Shown piece after piece: positions 15,203-22,034 of a DNA stretch of 22,448 nt. The stretch is from a virus. The first letter of the stretch is position 1. Every line of letters starts with the position of its first letter. The stretch is taken from positions 1 to 22,448 of IMG/VR virus record IMGVR_UViG_3300020448_000046; one strand, given 5' to 3'. The notes below the pieces were generated by a model. That model made no database searches, was not told the DNA's origin, and saw only the letters and a program-made list of their open reading frames with translations. The translations under genes were made by a program, and so were the position numbers.

Positions 15203-15238
15203 ATATACTTGGGGTTGCCGAAACAACCCCTTGTATAT
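15203..15238 (-). promoter_or_regulatory. Long UUCG-capped intercistronic hairpin between gp32 and uvsX
   Basis: Read on the minus strand: ATATAC, AA, GGGGTTGT, loop TTCG, GCAACCCC, AA, GTATAT. This gives an 8-bp upper stem (one T-G pair at the loop), a symmetric AA/AA internal loop and a 6-bp lower stem. No T-run follows in either direction, so it is unlikely to be a simple terminator. It sits between the gp32 stop (15245) and the uvsX SD. UUCG hairpins are known in T4 intercistronic regions. An RNA stability, processing or attenuation role is inferred. Confidence 0.8.
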
Positions 15239-15244
15239 TGTTTA

Positions 15245-16219
15245 TTAGTTTCCTTGGCGGTTTCTAATCATTGCGAGAATATCTTCTGCCTTGTTATTAT
15301 CCGCTTTTGGTTCCGCTGGTGCTTCTGCTGGTGCAGATGTCTGTGCTACTGCCTCAACCTTTGGTGCTTCTGCCTTTGGGGCTTCAGCTTTTGGAGTTGG
15401 AGTACTTGCCTTTACAGGATCACCTGTTCTTGCACTTACGCCTGCTGGTCTAAAGTATTGACCAAAAGACTCCATGTCATATGCTTCACCATCAACAGAT
15501 GATTCAAACATTTTTTTGATAACACCTACTTCAACTTCGCTAGGCTTCTTAGGCAAATAATCTTTAAGATTGAATAAGCCATTAGTTTCAATTGCCTTGT
15601 ACTCAGTTTCATCTAATGGACGTTCTCTTCTTGCCCATGTTGATGTAGAGTAATCAGCATATCCACCTTTAGATGCTTTAGTTAACCTAAAGTCAACACC
15701 TTGCGTATAGTCTGTTGGAAGTTCGTTCATATCAGGATCCATTAATGCTCCCTTAATAATTTGGAAAATTTGTGGACCAATAATAAAACGTCTAATTGGA
15801 TTTTCTGGAGTTGAATCCTCTTTTAAAGGATTGTCTGTAACAAATCCTTGGAAAACATATGAACGTTTTTTCCAATACTTACGTCCCATATCTTCTAAAG
15901 ATTTATCTTTAAACCATCCACGTACTTCTGAAAGTACTGGACAAGTTTCACCATACATTTCCATACAAGGAACTTGCACTTGTACAGGACGTGAATCAGT
16001 ATCACCTTTGATTCCTGCAAATGGAAGTTTGATTAGTAATCTTTCTTGCCAGAAAAATGTATTGGAGTCGTCACCATCTGGAAGGAAACGCAGAGTTGCA
16101 GTTTCGCCTTCTTTAATATTCCAAAATGGGTAAATTGCGTTGTCGCCGCCACCAGTATTACCGCTTGAGCGGGTTTCCTGTTCTTTAAGTTTTGCTCGAA
16201 TTTCAGCCAATGTAGCCAT
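15245..16219 (-). CDS. 32: Single-stranded DNA-binding protein gp32
   Basis: A 324-aa T4 gp32-like protein. The core includes FWNIKEGETATLRFLPDGD (residues 32-50), WQERLLIKLPF (57-67), VPCMEMYGETCPVL (83-96) and the aromatic/basic stretch WKKRSYVFQGF, typical of the ssDNA-binding OB domain. From residue 273 an Ala/Pro/Lys/Glu-rich linker leads to a short C-terminal peptide (AEDILAMIRNRQGN). T4 gp32 binds zinc through His64, Cys77, Cys87 and Cys90; here only C85 and C93 exist and the whole protein has no histidine, so that site cannot form. It coats ssDNA during replication and recombination. A perfect AGGAGG SD, its own promoter and a structured leader precede it. Confidence 0.93.
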   Translation of the reverse strand: MATLAEIRAKLKEQETRSSGNTGGGDNAIYPFWNIKEGETATLRFLPDGDDSNTFFWQERLLIKLPFAGIKGDTDSRPVQVQVPCMEMYGETCPVLSEVRGWFKDKSLEDMGRKYWKKRSYVFQGFVTDNPLKEDSTPENPIRRFIIGPQIFQIIKGALMDPDMNELPTDYTQGVDFRLTKASKGGYADYSTSTWARRERPLDETEYKAIETNGLFNLKDYLPKKPSEVEVGVIKKMFESSVDGEAYDMESFGQYFRPAGVSARTGDPVKASTPTPKAEAPKAEAPKVEAVAQTSAPAEAPAEPKADNNKAEDILAMIRNRQGN

Positions 16220-16226
16220 AATATTG

Positions 16227-16232
16227 CCTCCT
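16227..16232 (-). promoter_or_regulatory. Strong Shine-Dalgarno of gp32
   Basis: AGGAGG on the minus strand, 7 bases before the gp32 ATG (16219). It is the only full AGGAGG noticed at a gene start here; most neighbours have partial sites or rely on overlap. High expression of gp32 is expected. Confidence 0.8.
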
Positions 16233-16254
16233 ATAATTTAAGCCTTCGATGCTT

Positions 16255-16277
16255 TGTGCCTTTGTAAGTGTAGCACA
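16255..16277 (-). promoter_or_regulatory. Candidate leader hairpin of gp32 mRNA
   Basis: TGTGC and GCACA (minus strand) can pair around a 13-base loop at what should be the very 5' end of the gp32 transcript. A second small stem, AAGC with GCTT, follows. T4 gp32 represses its own translation by nucleating on a 5' leader pseudoknot; whether this leader does so is inference, and the stem is short. Confidence 0.35.
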
Positions 16278-16284
16278 GTTTTAT

Positions 16285-16313
16285 ATACTACACTAATATA
16301 CTTATAAAGTCAA
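16285..16313 (-). promoter_or_regulatory. Sigma70-like promoter for gp32 and the recombination block
   Basis: TTGACT (16313-16308), a 17-base spacer, then TAGTAT (16290-16285; 4 of 6 to consensus). The -35 shares AAACACTTGACTT with the promoter at 4868-4896. Start of transcription is expected near 16278, giving a leader of about 60 bases. It lies in the longest gap of the window (16220-16346) and marks the change from late to recombination genes. Confidence 0.7.
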
Positions 16314-16346
16314 GTGTTTGTCTGCCAAAAAAGTGACTTTATGTTA

Positions 16347-18794
16347 TTAAACGCCTGCTAGTTGTTTAATTCTTTCCATCTCGCGATCCTTACCGCCCTG
16401 TAATCTGTCGATCATTTTCTGTGCAACTGGAATTGCCTTGTCGCCAAATTCTTTTTCACAAGCTGTAATTACCGCTGTTTCGCCTTTTGGAAATTTGTTA
16501 GTTGTGTAATCATAATATGATTTGACTAGTTCTTCTAACTTCTCTCCAGGTGATCTGCCGTCGTCTTTTGCCTTTTCAATGCTACCGTCCGGATTCATTT
16601 TAACATCAATTGTGTCATCATCTTCCGCTTTTGGATTAGCATCAGCAAATGATTTAAGTTCATCTACTGCATCTGCGAAAGTACATTCCTTGTCAACCAA
16701 GCAACCTTGTTTAACTGTTTTACTTCCCCAAACCAAATCTGCATCATCAAAATACACTTTTGTTCTGTCCACGTTTGCCGCTTTGGCAAGGTGATCAGCT
16801 AATGTAGTTTGTTTCATTTTATCATTAAGGTCAACCATTTTATCAGTTGGCTCAGGCATACTTATCATTGCACCATACTGATCAAATTTTGCCTTTTGAT
16901 CGCCTTCGACTTCGTCTTCTTTGAATCCTTTTAATTTAGCTTCTTTTTCAAGTTCGTGTTTTCTACGTACGATTTCTTTTTTGAGTTTTTCATCTCCGGC
17001 TGTGTTTGGATCCATTTGAAGATCCTGTATGGCTTTTCTTTTAGCCTCATAATCTTCTTTGTCTTTGATGTTTTCCATCTTCAAATCACCAGTGTCAATT
17101 TTTGACATAATTGCTGGTGCCTTTGCTTTGATATATTTCATTATCAATGGTCTTACACACTGATCAGAATCTTTTGCTCCAACTTTCTTAAACATATCAA
17201 GTAGCATCGGGTCATCTATGATACCCTTTAAACTTTGAACAGCATTGGTGCCGTTTATACCAGCTGGGAAATGCTGTGCCGTCAAGCCATTTAGTTTTTT
17301 AATCGCGGCTTCCTGGTCTTTGCCTTTGCCGTTAACTAAAGCATCTTCTGTTTCTCCTACTACCATGCTCATTGCAGATTCAAAATCTTCTTCTGGACTG
17401 TATGCTTCTTCTACTGCATAGCCTTCTTTGTCTAATGCATCTGCTACTTCATCACGTGGTGACATTGTATGAATAATGATTCCGCCTTGTCTCATCTCGT
17501 CTGGCTCACATTTACATTTGATACCAGCCTTGGCACAAGCATATTCCATCTCTTCACAATCTTTATCAGAGATGCCTCTGTCCTCATCATAATCACCATC
17601 GATGTAAAATTTATGTGCGTGTGGTTCCATGCTACCTTCGGGACCACTTGCTTCATCTTGTATAAGTTCCATTTGATGTTTTTGTAATTCTTCAATTGAA
17701 TCAAAAGGACCACCTGTCTGTTTTCCGTTTCTAAATGAATAAAACTTTCCGCCTTTGTTTACTGCGGCAAGTCCATATTTGTTCATGCCCATATCAGAAA
17801 CTTCGTCCACGTTCTCCGGTCCGACTTCTTTGATTTTATTTTTTTCTTTTACTAATCTATTGATGTATGGAAATACTGATTTAAGTTCTTCATTGAAAGT
17901 TCTAATTGTTAATTCATCGATCCAACTGTTTTGTAAATCTTCTGGTACTTCTTCCATCACTACTGGAGCAAAGTCTTTGATAGTTTCTGCATAGTAGTTT
18001 GGTCTTTGTAATTTCATTACTTCTGTTTTAATTGAATCAATTCTTTCATTAACCATGTCCATGTAGCCTTTAAGGCCTTCTGCCATCACTGCCGATCTGT
18101 TAATGTAAGTTTTGAATTGTTTTAACTTGCCAAGCTCTTCGCTGAGTGATACGATATGCTTACCAAAGTCATCATACAAGTTTCCACCGTTGCTTACGTG
18201 TTGTGCCAATGCTCTTGCACCATTAAGGTGTCTCATTGGATACTTGTATCTTTCACCATTTTCTGATTCTATATAAATTGCTTCTACGTGTTGTGTTCTT
18301 GCACCAGGAACTTCTTGGTTGACAGGTTGTCTGTGTTTTAATACTAACCTTGCCTTGTCTATGTCTTCGTAACTTGTTCTACTAGTGCCGTACATTTTTG
18401 TTTCACTCATTTGTTTTTCTCCGGCAGTTTTTGTTAGATGTGCATAATCTCTTTTATCAAGATTGGACTTGTTTATATCTCTTGTGTCAAAGTTTAACAT
18501 ATTTCTTTTTGCAAAGTTTCTTATTTCCTTTAAAAAGTTATACCAATCAGACTTGATTCCATCTGGTTGTTCTGCAATAAAGTTTGTGTTGTACACCACA
18601 GCAACCTCTTTTTCTGTAAGTGTAATACTGACTCTACCAAGTATATCTTCTCCTACGATATAGTCAAAATCAAAGTAACGCCCTGTTTTTGGATCGTCAG
18701 TGACTTCACCTGCTTCGTTACCAATGGTAACAGCGGGAAATCTTCCCCTGATCTTTGCAAATAACTGATCTGATATGTTGTCCATATTGCTCAT
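16347..18794 (-). CDS. Large conserved protein of unknown function, 815 aa
   Basis: A long, charged, soluble protein without recognised catalytic motifs. The N-terminal quarter has VAVVYNTNFIAEQPDGIKSDWYNFLKEIRNFAKRN (residues about 68-102) followed by a DTRDI-x-KSNL segment, a block I associate with large proteins next to gp17 in marine T4-like phages. Residues about 390-460 form a separate part with HAHKFYIDGDYDED, then four cysteines in the DCEEMEYACAKAGIKCKCEP region, then MSPRDEV. The C-terminal 300 residues are Lys/Glu/Asp-rich and helical, with possible coiled coil near LKKEIVRRKHELEKEAKLKG. It follows gp17 from its own late promoter, so a head, scaffold or packaging role is reasonable but unproven. 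The start is ATG 18794, just after the promoter. Confidence 0.85.
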   Translation of the reverse strand: MSNMDNISDQLFAKIRGRFPAVTIGNEAGEVTDDPKTGRYFDFDYIVGEDILGRVSITLTEKEVAVVYNTNFIAEQPDGIKSDWYNFLKEIRNFAKRNMLNFDTRDINKSNLDKRDYAHLTKTAGEKQMSETKMYGTSRTSYEDIDKARLVLKHRQPVNQEVPGARTQHVEAIYIESENGERYKYPMRHLNGARALAQHVSNGGNLYDDFGKHIVSLSEELGKLKQFKTYINRSAVMAEGLKGYMDMVNERIDSIKTEVMKLQRPNYYAETIKDFAPVVMEEVPEDLQNSWIDELTIRTFNEELKSVFPYINRLVKEKNKIKEVGPENVDEVSDMGMNKYGLAAVNKGGKFYSFRNGKQTGGPFDSIEELQKHQMELIQDEASGPEGSMEPHAHKFYIDGDYDEDRGISDKDCEEMEYACAKAGIKCKCEPDEMRQGGIIIHTMSPRDEVADALDKEGYAVEEAYSPEEDFESAMSMVVGETEDALVNGKGKDQEAAIKKLNGLTAQHFPAGINGTNAVQSLKGIIDDPMLLDMFKKVGAKDSDQCVRPLIMKYIKAKAPAIMSKIDTGDLKMENIKDKEDYEAKRKAIQDLQMDPNTAGDEKLKKEIVRRKHELEKEAKLKGFKEDEVEGDQKAKFDQYGAMISMPEPTDKMVDLNDKMKQTTLADHLAKAANVDRTKVYFDDADLVWGSKTVKQGCLVDKECTFADAVDELKSFADANPKAEDDDTIDVKMNPDGSIEKAKDDGRSPGEKLEELVKSYYDYTTNKFPKGETAVITACEKEFGDKAIPVAQKMIDRLQGGKDREMERIKQLAGV

Positions 18795-18799
18795 ATTAA

Positions 18800-18807
18800 T
18801 ATTTATC
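18800..18807 (-). promoter_or_regulatory. T4-type late promoter at the 815-aa gene
   Basis: GATAAATA on the minus strand, fitting the T4 late consensus TATAAATA except at the first base. The gp17 stop codon TAA lies inside it. Five bases (TTAAT) separate it from the ATG at 18794, and ATAAATATTAATATG is identical to the gp17 start region. The transcript should begin at or next to the ATG. Confidence 0.75.
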
Positions 18808-20392
18808 TAACATTAGTAGAAACGAAGATGGGCATGGGCGGGGTCATATCGTCCTCTGTATCTGCTTGATTGAAGGTTTCATACACCCTAGGATCCCAAT
18901 CTTTCAACACAGCCATGATACGCATACTCAGTAAACAAGCACTAACTAGGTCATCTGTTTCACCAGGTTTTGCTTTGTAGCTACTGCCACTTGCAACAAA
19001 AGCCTTTAGTTCACTTACAAGTATTTTGCTGTTTACTTTTAGTCTATCAGTTTCTATCATATTTTTTAATCTTGTACAGGCACTGATTTTTGTGCTGTGT
19101 GTAGTATTGAAACCTTTTCTAAATTTACGCACTCTTCCTTTTCTAATTGGTTCTGATACACACATTCCTGGAATATTTTCTTCGCCCATATCTCTAATCA
19201 CAATCAAAGCACCTTCTCCAATTGAATTATTTTCAACAGACCAATAAATGTTTTGACCATCATTTTGGCATTCTTCTTTGATGTAATTACAAATGTCTTT
19301 GAGTATTCTTATTTGTGATGGTATAGGAGTAGTGTTGTGTCTCCATTCTGCTATTTGTTTGTAACTAGGTAATTCAAATACTTGTATCGCCGCATAATCA
19401 CCACCAGTACCCATTGATGGATCAAGTGCAATTACGTATGTGTTGTCTGCTTTAGGTTTACCATACCAACGTGTTTGTCCCATGTTCCAACTTGGGTCTA
19501 TGCCTTCAATGGTTGACAGCTTTATACTGTTGATTAAAGTTTCATCATAAACTAAAAATTCACAACCATACTCACGTCTAAATCTTTCTTCACCTATTCT
19601 GCCTACTTCTGTCTTAGCCCACTCTTCATCTCTATCAGGATGTTCGTCCCATTTTGCAGTAAAGCCATGAAATCCATTTTGACCAATTATACTTTCATTA
19701 CCATCTTCATCAAATTTATTTTGCGATTCTTTCCATATGATAGCAAATGTGTCTTCATCACTGTTAGGTGTTGATGTAATAATTGCACGACCACCTGTTG
19801 CTAGTGTTGGTGATATCGAAGTCCAAAATTCATCTGCTATACTTGGATTCACGAACGCAAACTCATCACAATATAATAAAGAAATAGACATACCCCTACC
19901 AGTATTTCCAGTAGTTGTAGCACTAACAATCCTACTTCCATTTTCAAACTCCATTGAACCTTTGTTATAATTTGTTACTCCTGCTCTGATATGATCAGGA
20001 CACAATTCATAACCGTATCTTATACGTTGCATTATTTCTTGAGCACCTGTATATTTGTGTGCGGCAATTAGTATTGTTTGATCTGCATGAAACATGGCGT
20101 ACCATAATAGATAAGCCGCGGCAGTTGTTGTCTTGCCACTTTGTCTTGGCAACATATTAATATTAAATCTATGATTGTGATAACTTTTTAATAATCTTTT
20201 TTGATATGAGAAAGGACCAAACAAAGTTTTTCCTTGAACAGGATGTTGTATGTTGAAAAATTTTTCACAAAAATACAAATAACCCGTGTCTGGATCTAAA
20301 CATTTTTTAAGATCTTCAACAGCCTCTTCGTTAAATTTTTCTTTTAGGTGTGCCTTTTTGGTAAGTACACCATCTAAACTTTTTGTTGCCAT
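18803..20392 (-). CDS. 17: Large terminase subunit gp17
   Basis: A 529-aa packaging ATPase and nuclease (T4 gp17 is 610 aa). Walker A is LPRQSGKTT (residues 81-89), Walker B LLYCDEF with catalytic D176-E177, and the coupling motif is TSTPN. In the C-terminal RNase-H-like nuclease domain the acidic triad is visible as D324 (IALDPSMGTGGDY), E387 (WSVENN) and D480/D481 (GETDDLVSA). The motor binds the prohead portal, pumps DNA and cuts the concatemer, together with gp16 encoded upstream. I chose ATG 20392, because the alternative TTG at 20410 lies upstream of a late promoter and would start transcription-wise in the wrong place. There is no SD; the transcript from the promoter should be leaderless. 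Confidence 0.97.
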   Translation of the reverse strand: MATKSLDGVLTKKAHLKEKFNEEAVEDLKKCLDPDTGYLYFCEKFFNIQHPVQGKTLFGPFSYQKRLLKSYHNHRFNINMLPRQSGKTTTAAAYLLWYAMFHADQTILIAAHKYTGAQEIMQRIRYGYELCPDHIRAGVTNYNKGSMEFENGSRIVSATTTGNTGRGMSISLLYCDEFAFVNPSIADEFWTSISPTLATGGRAIITSTPNSDEDTFAIIWKESQNKFDEDGNESIIGQNGFHGFTAKWDEHPDRDEEWAKTEVGRIGEERFRREYGCEFLVYDETLINSIKLSTIEGIDPSWNMGQTRWYGKPKADNTYVIALDPSMGTGGDYAAIQVFELPSYKQIAEWRHNTTPIPSQIRILKDICNYIKEECQNDGQNIYWSVENNSIGEGALIVIRDMGEENIPGMCVSEPIRKGRVRKFRKGFNTTHSTKISACTRLKNMIETDRLKVNSKILVSELKAFVASGSSYKAKPGETDDLVSACLLSMRIMAVLKDWDPRVYETFNQADTEDDMTPPMPIFVSTNVR

Positions 20393-20397
20393 ATTAA

Positions 20398-20405
20398 TAT
20401 TTATA
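20398..20405 (-). promoter_or_regulatory. T4-type late promoter of gene 17
   Basis: A perfect TATAAATA on the minus strand, five bases (TTAAT) before the gp17 ATG. In T4, late transcripts begin about six bases after this box, which would be the A of ATG here. The box lies a few bases after the T-run of the terminator for the preceding gene. Confidence 0.85.
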
Positions 20406-20408
20406 GAC

Positions 20409-20434
20409 AAAAATAGGCTCCGAAGAGCCTATTT
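20409..20434 (-). terminator. Rho-independent terminator with C(UUCG)G loop
   Basis: On the minus strand AAATAGGCTC, loop TTCG, then GAGCCTATTT: a perfect 10-bp stem closed by a C-G pair around UUCG and running into TTTTT. It follows the 117-aa gene stop (20464) by 30 bases and precedes the gp17 late promoter. Read in the other direction the stem is followed by GAATG, so it is directional for minus-strand transcripts. Confidence 0.9.
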
Positions 20435-20463
20435 GAATGTCACTAATTGGGAGGAAATAGTGA

Positions 20464-20817
20464 TTATGATACTGCTATTGCTGATGCCGCCGCTACATCT
20501 GAACCTGTAACGTCTATGTCGTTTGGACCAACTGCTGTACCTAAGTTTCTTATTCTTTGTTGCATATCTGCCGCATTACTTCTTTCATCCATTACTACAT
20601 GGATAGTACCTGCGTTTGAGTTCGTAACCAAATACATTAAAGGATTCAATTCCTTTACAATCATTTCAACTGCTTCATCAACTGCATCATCTTCTGCACG
20701 TAAATCAATGTTTGAGTTGGAAGCATTTTGAATTGTTACGAGATATGCTTTAGCATTTACAGAATAAAGTGTTCCTGCTGTTGCATTTAATCCTACTACT
20801 CTTGTTACACCTGCCAT
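20464..20817 (-). CDS. Small conserved protein, possible virion component
   Basis: A 117-aa protein: MAGVTRVVGLNATAGTLYSVNAKAYLVTIQ at the start looks like beta strands, then an acidic helix with DLRAEDDAVDEAVEMIVKELNPL (residues 38-60), a further strand pair and an Ala/Val/Ser-rich tail with GPNDIDVTGSDV. I associate this type with small proteins near gp17 in marine T4-like phages, sometimes found in virions, but I cannot name it. The Ala/Gly/Thr-rich ends would suit a structural or decoration role. A good SD (AGGAG) precedes ATG 20817. It is the last gene before the terminator. Confidence 0.8.
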   Translation of the reverse strand: MAGVTRVVGLNATAGTLYSVNAKAYLVTIQNASNSNIDLRAEDDAVDEAVEMIVKELNPLMYLVTNSNAGTIHVVMDERSNAADMQQRIRNLGTAVGPNDIDVTGSDVAAASAIAVS

Positions 20818-20830
20818 TTTCTATCTCCTA

Positions 20831-21451
20831 TTAACCGCAATTACTTGCGTATAGTTTTTCAAACTTTGCATCATCAACGTCATACTCAGCAGTAATTCTT
20901 TTCTTCATTTCTTCTTTTGTACAACCGTTGGCGTCAAGTCTTTTCATTTCGCCTACGCAACTTGATTCATCTTTTTTCTTGTCGCTCATCATTGACTCTA
21001 ATTTAGCTCTAAGTTCAGACTTGATTTCATCTTCAAGTGCCATTGGATTATCTCCGCCTGCAACTTTAGGATAAGTTTTCTTTTGTCTGTTTAATCCACC
21101 TGCTAAATCATTTTGCATATAAGCTGTGTCTTGATATTTCTCGTCTGGTGAATTATCCCACTCGCCTTCTTTTGCTTCTGTGTCTTCACATCCACCTGCA
21201 CGTAATTTAATGTCATCCATGTCCATGTCTTTTGGTGCTGGTGGCATATCCATTACTTTAATGCTTTTTTCAATTTCGTCTCTTGGTGACATTTTCGGCA
21301 TTGGTGGAATTATTTCTGGTTTGCCACCTGCGTCTTTCACCATCTTCATTAATGTTGCAACATCATCAGCAGTTTCACCTGACATCGAAATGCTCATGTT
21401 TACGCTTTCATTTAATGAATCTATTTTTTTATAAATGTCTTTTAAGTTCAT
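20831..21451 (-). CDS. Conserved acidic protein of unknown function, 206 aa
   Basis: A 206-aa protein of low sequence complexity. Residues 17-41 (NMSISMSGETADDVATLMKMVKDAG) form a strand-helix unit. Next comes a Met/Pro-rich linker, then YQDTAYMQNDLAGGLNRQKKTYPKVAGGDNPM (about 106-137), and a helical C-terminus with four cysteines in the last 120 residues. The SGETADDVATL-type unit and the YQDT...GLNRQK segment recall proteins of marine T4-like phages encoded around the packaging and head genes. Function is unknown. MSPRDE here (residues 54-59) recurs in the 815-aa protein encoded two genes later. The start ATG 21451 overlaps the upstream stop (TAATG) and has GGGAG before it. Confidence 0.8.
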   Translation of the reverse strand: MNLKDIYKKIDSLNESVNMSISMSGETADDVATLMKMVKDAGGKPEIIPPMPKMSPRDEIEKSIKVMDMPPAPKDMDMDDIKLRAGGCEDTEAKEGEWDNSPDEKYQDTAYMQNDLAGGLNRQKKTYPKVAGGDNPMALEDEIKSELRAKLESMMSDKKKDESSCVGEMKRLDANGCTKEEMKKRITAEYDVDDAKFEKLYASNCG

Positions 21452-22017
21452 TATTTACTCCCTATTGGACTTTTAGTTGATATCTCGCCCATATCGTGTT
21501 TTTGTTCAGCATCTGGTTTAGTTGATTGTCCTGGATCGTTCTCTCTTTCTTTTTGAACGCTTTCTAGTTCTTTCAATAAATCCATAACACGATTGTCGCC
21601 TACCTTCTTTTGTGCATCTGGATCAGCTGATTCCATCTCACTACCAAGTTTAGGTGTGTAAACTTTGTCATACTCTTTATCCTGGTATTCTTCTTGTGGA
21701 GCTTCAGCATCTCTCAAACAAATGTATGCAGGATCTATTCCTGACACTTGTGAAATGTATTCGCCTAACACTTGAGCGGTAGTAGGGTATGATAATTCTG
21801 CTTCAAAATAAGTTGTCTCAACATTTTGTAATTTAGGAAAATCTAATGGACGTTCTTGAATTGGAGTTTTCTTACCTGGTGTCATGTTGATCAAGCCAAA
21901 CTTTTGCAAACAAGATTCGCAACTATCAATAAAACCTTCTGGTAATTCTCCTGCTACCCCAAACTTAAACTTATAAGTTTTTTTAGCTTCTGTTAGATAT
22001 TCTACAAATGTTTTCAT
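21451..22017 (-). CDS. Conserved phage protein, possible prohead-associated
   Basis: A 188-aa protein with an N-terminal MKTFVEYLTEA that resembles the amino ends of T4-type head precursors: T4 gp23 is cut by the prohead protease after FLTE, and here YLTE precedes A11. A compact alpha/beta domain follows to about residue 110 (YKFKFGVAGELPEGF ... YFEAELSYPTTAQVLGEYI). The C-terminal 70 residues are polar and disordered-looking, with VMDLLKELESVQKERENDPG as a conserved-looking helix. Function is not known. It lies between gp16 and gp17, so roles in packaging or head assembly are plausible. The start ATG 22017 has AAGGAAG upstream and follows a late promoter at the gp16 stop. Confidence 0.8.
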   Translation of the reverse strand: MKTFVEYLTEAKKTYKFKFGVAGELPEGFIDSCESCLQKFGLINMTPGKKTPIQERPLDFPKLQNVETTYFEAELSYPTTAQVLGEYISQVSGIDPAYICLRDAEAPQEEYQDKEYDKVYTPKLGSEMESADPDAQKKVGDNRVMDLLKELESVQKERENDPGQSTKPDAEQKHDMGEISTKSPIGSK

Positions 22018-22034
22018 TAGTCTTCCTTATATGT

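Noticed and set aside
15330-15420. Ala/Pro/Lys/Glu repeats in gp32 as a DNA repeat element
   Set aside because: They encode a flexible protein linker; the imperfect DNA repetition follows from the amino-acid composition.
16326-16340. AAAGT-C-ACTTTTTT before the gp32 promoter as a terminator for the 815-aa gene
   Set aside because: The arms are only five A/T-rich pairs with a one-base loop, which cannot form; the T-run alone is not enough.
17755-17994. Plus-strand open frames, e.g. 17755-17994, 15209-15502, 21180-21434, 22045-22386
   Set aside because: They lie antisense to well-supported minus-strand genes, have low-complexity Ser/Leu/Cys-rich products and no ribosome-binding sites; they are shadows.
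20393-20410. TTG 20410 as the gp17 start
   Set aside because: It lies upstream of the TATAAATA box and has no ribosome-binding site; ATG 20392 fits the promoter and matches the spacing at the 815-aa gene.
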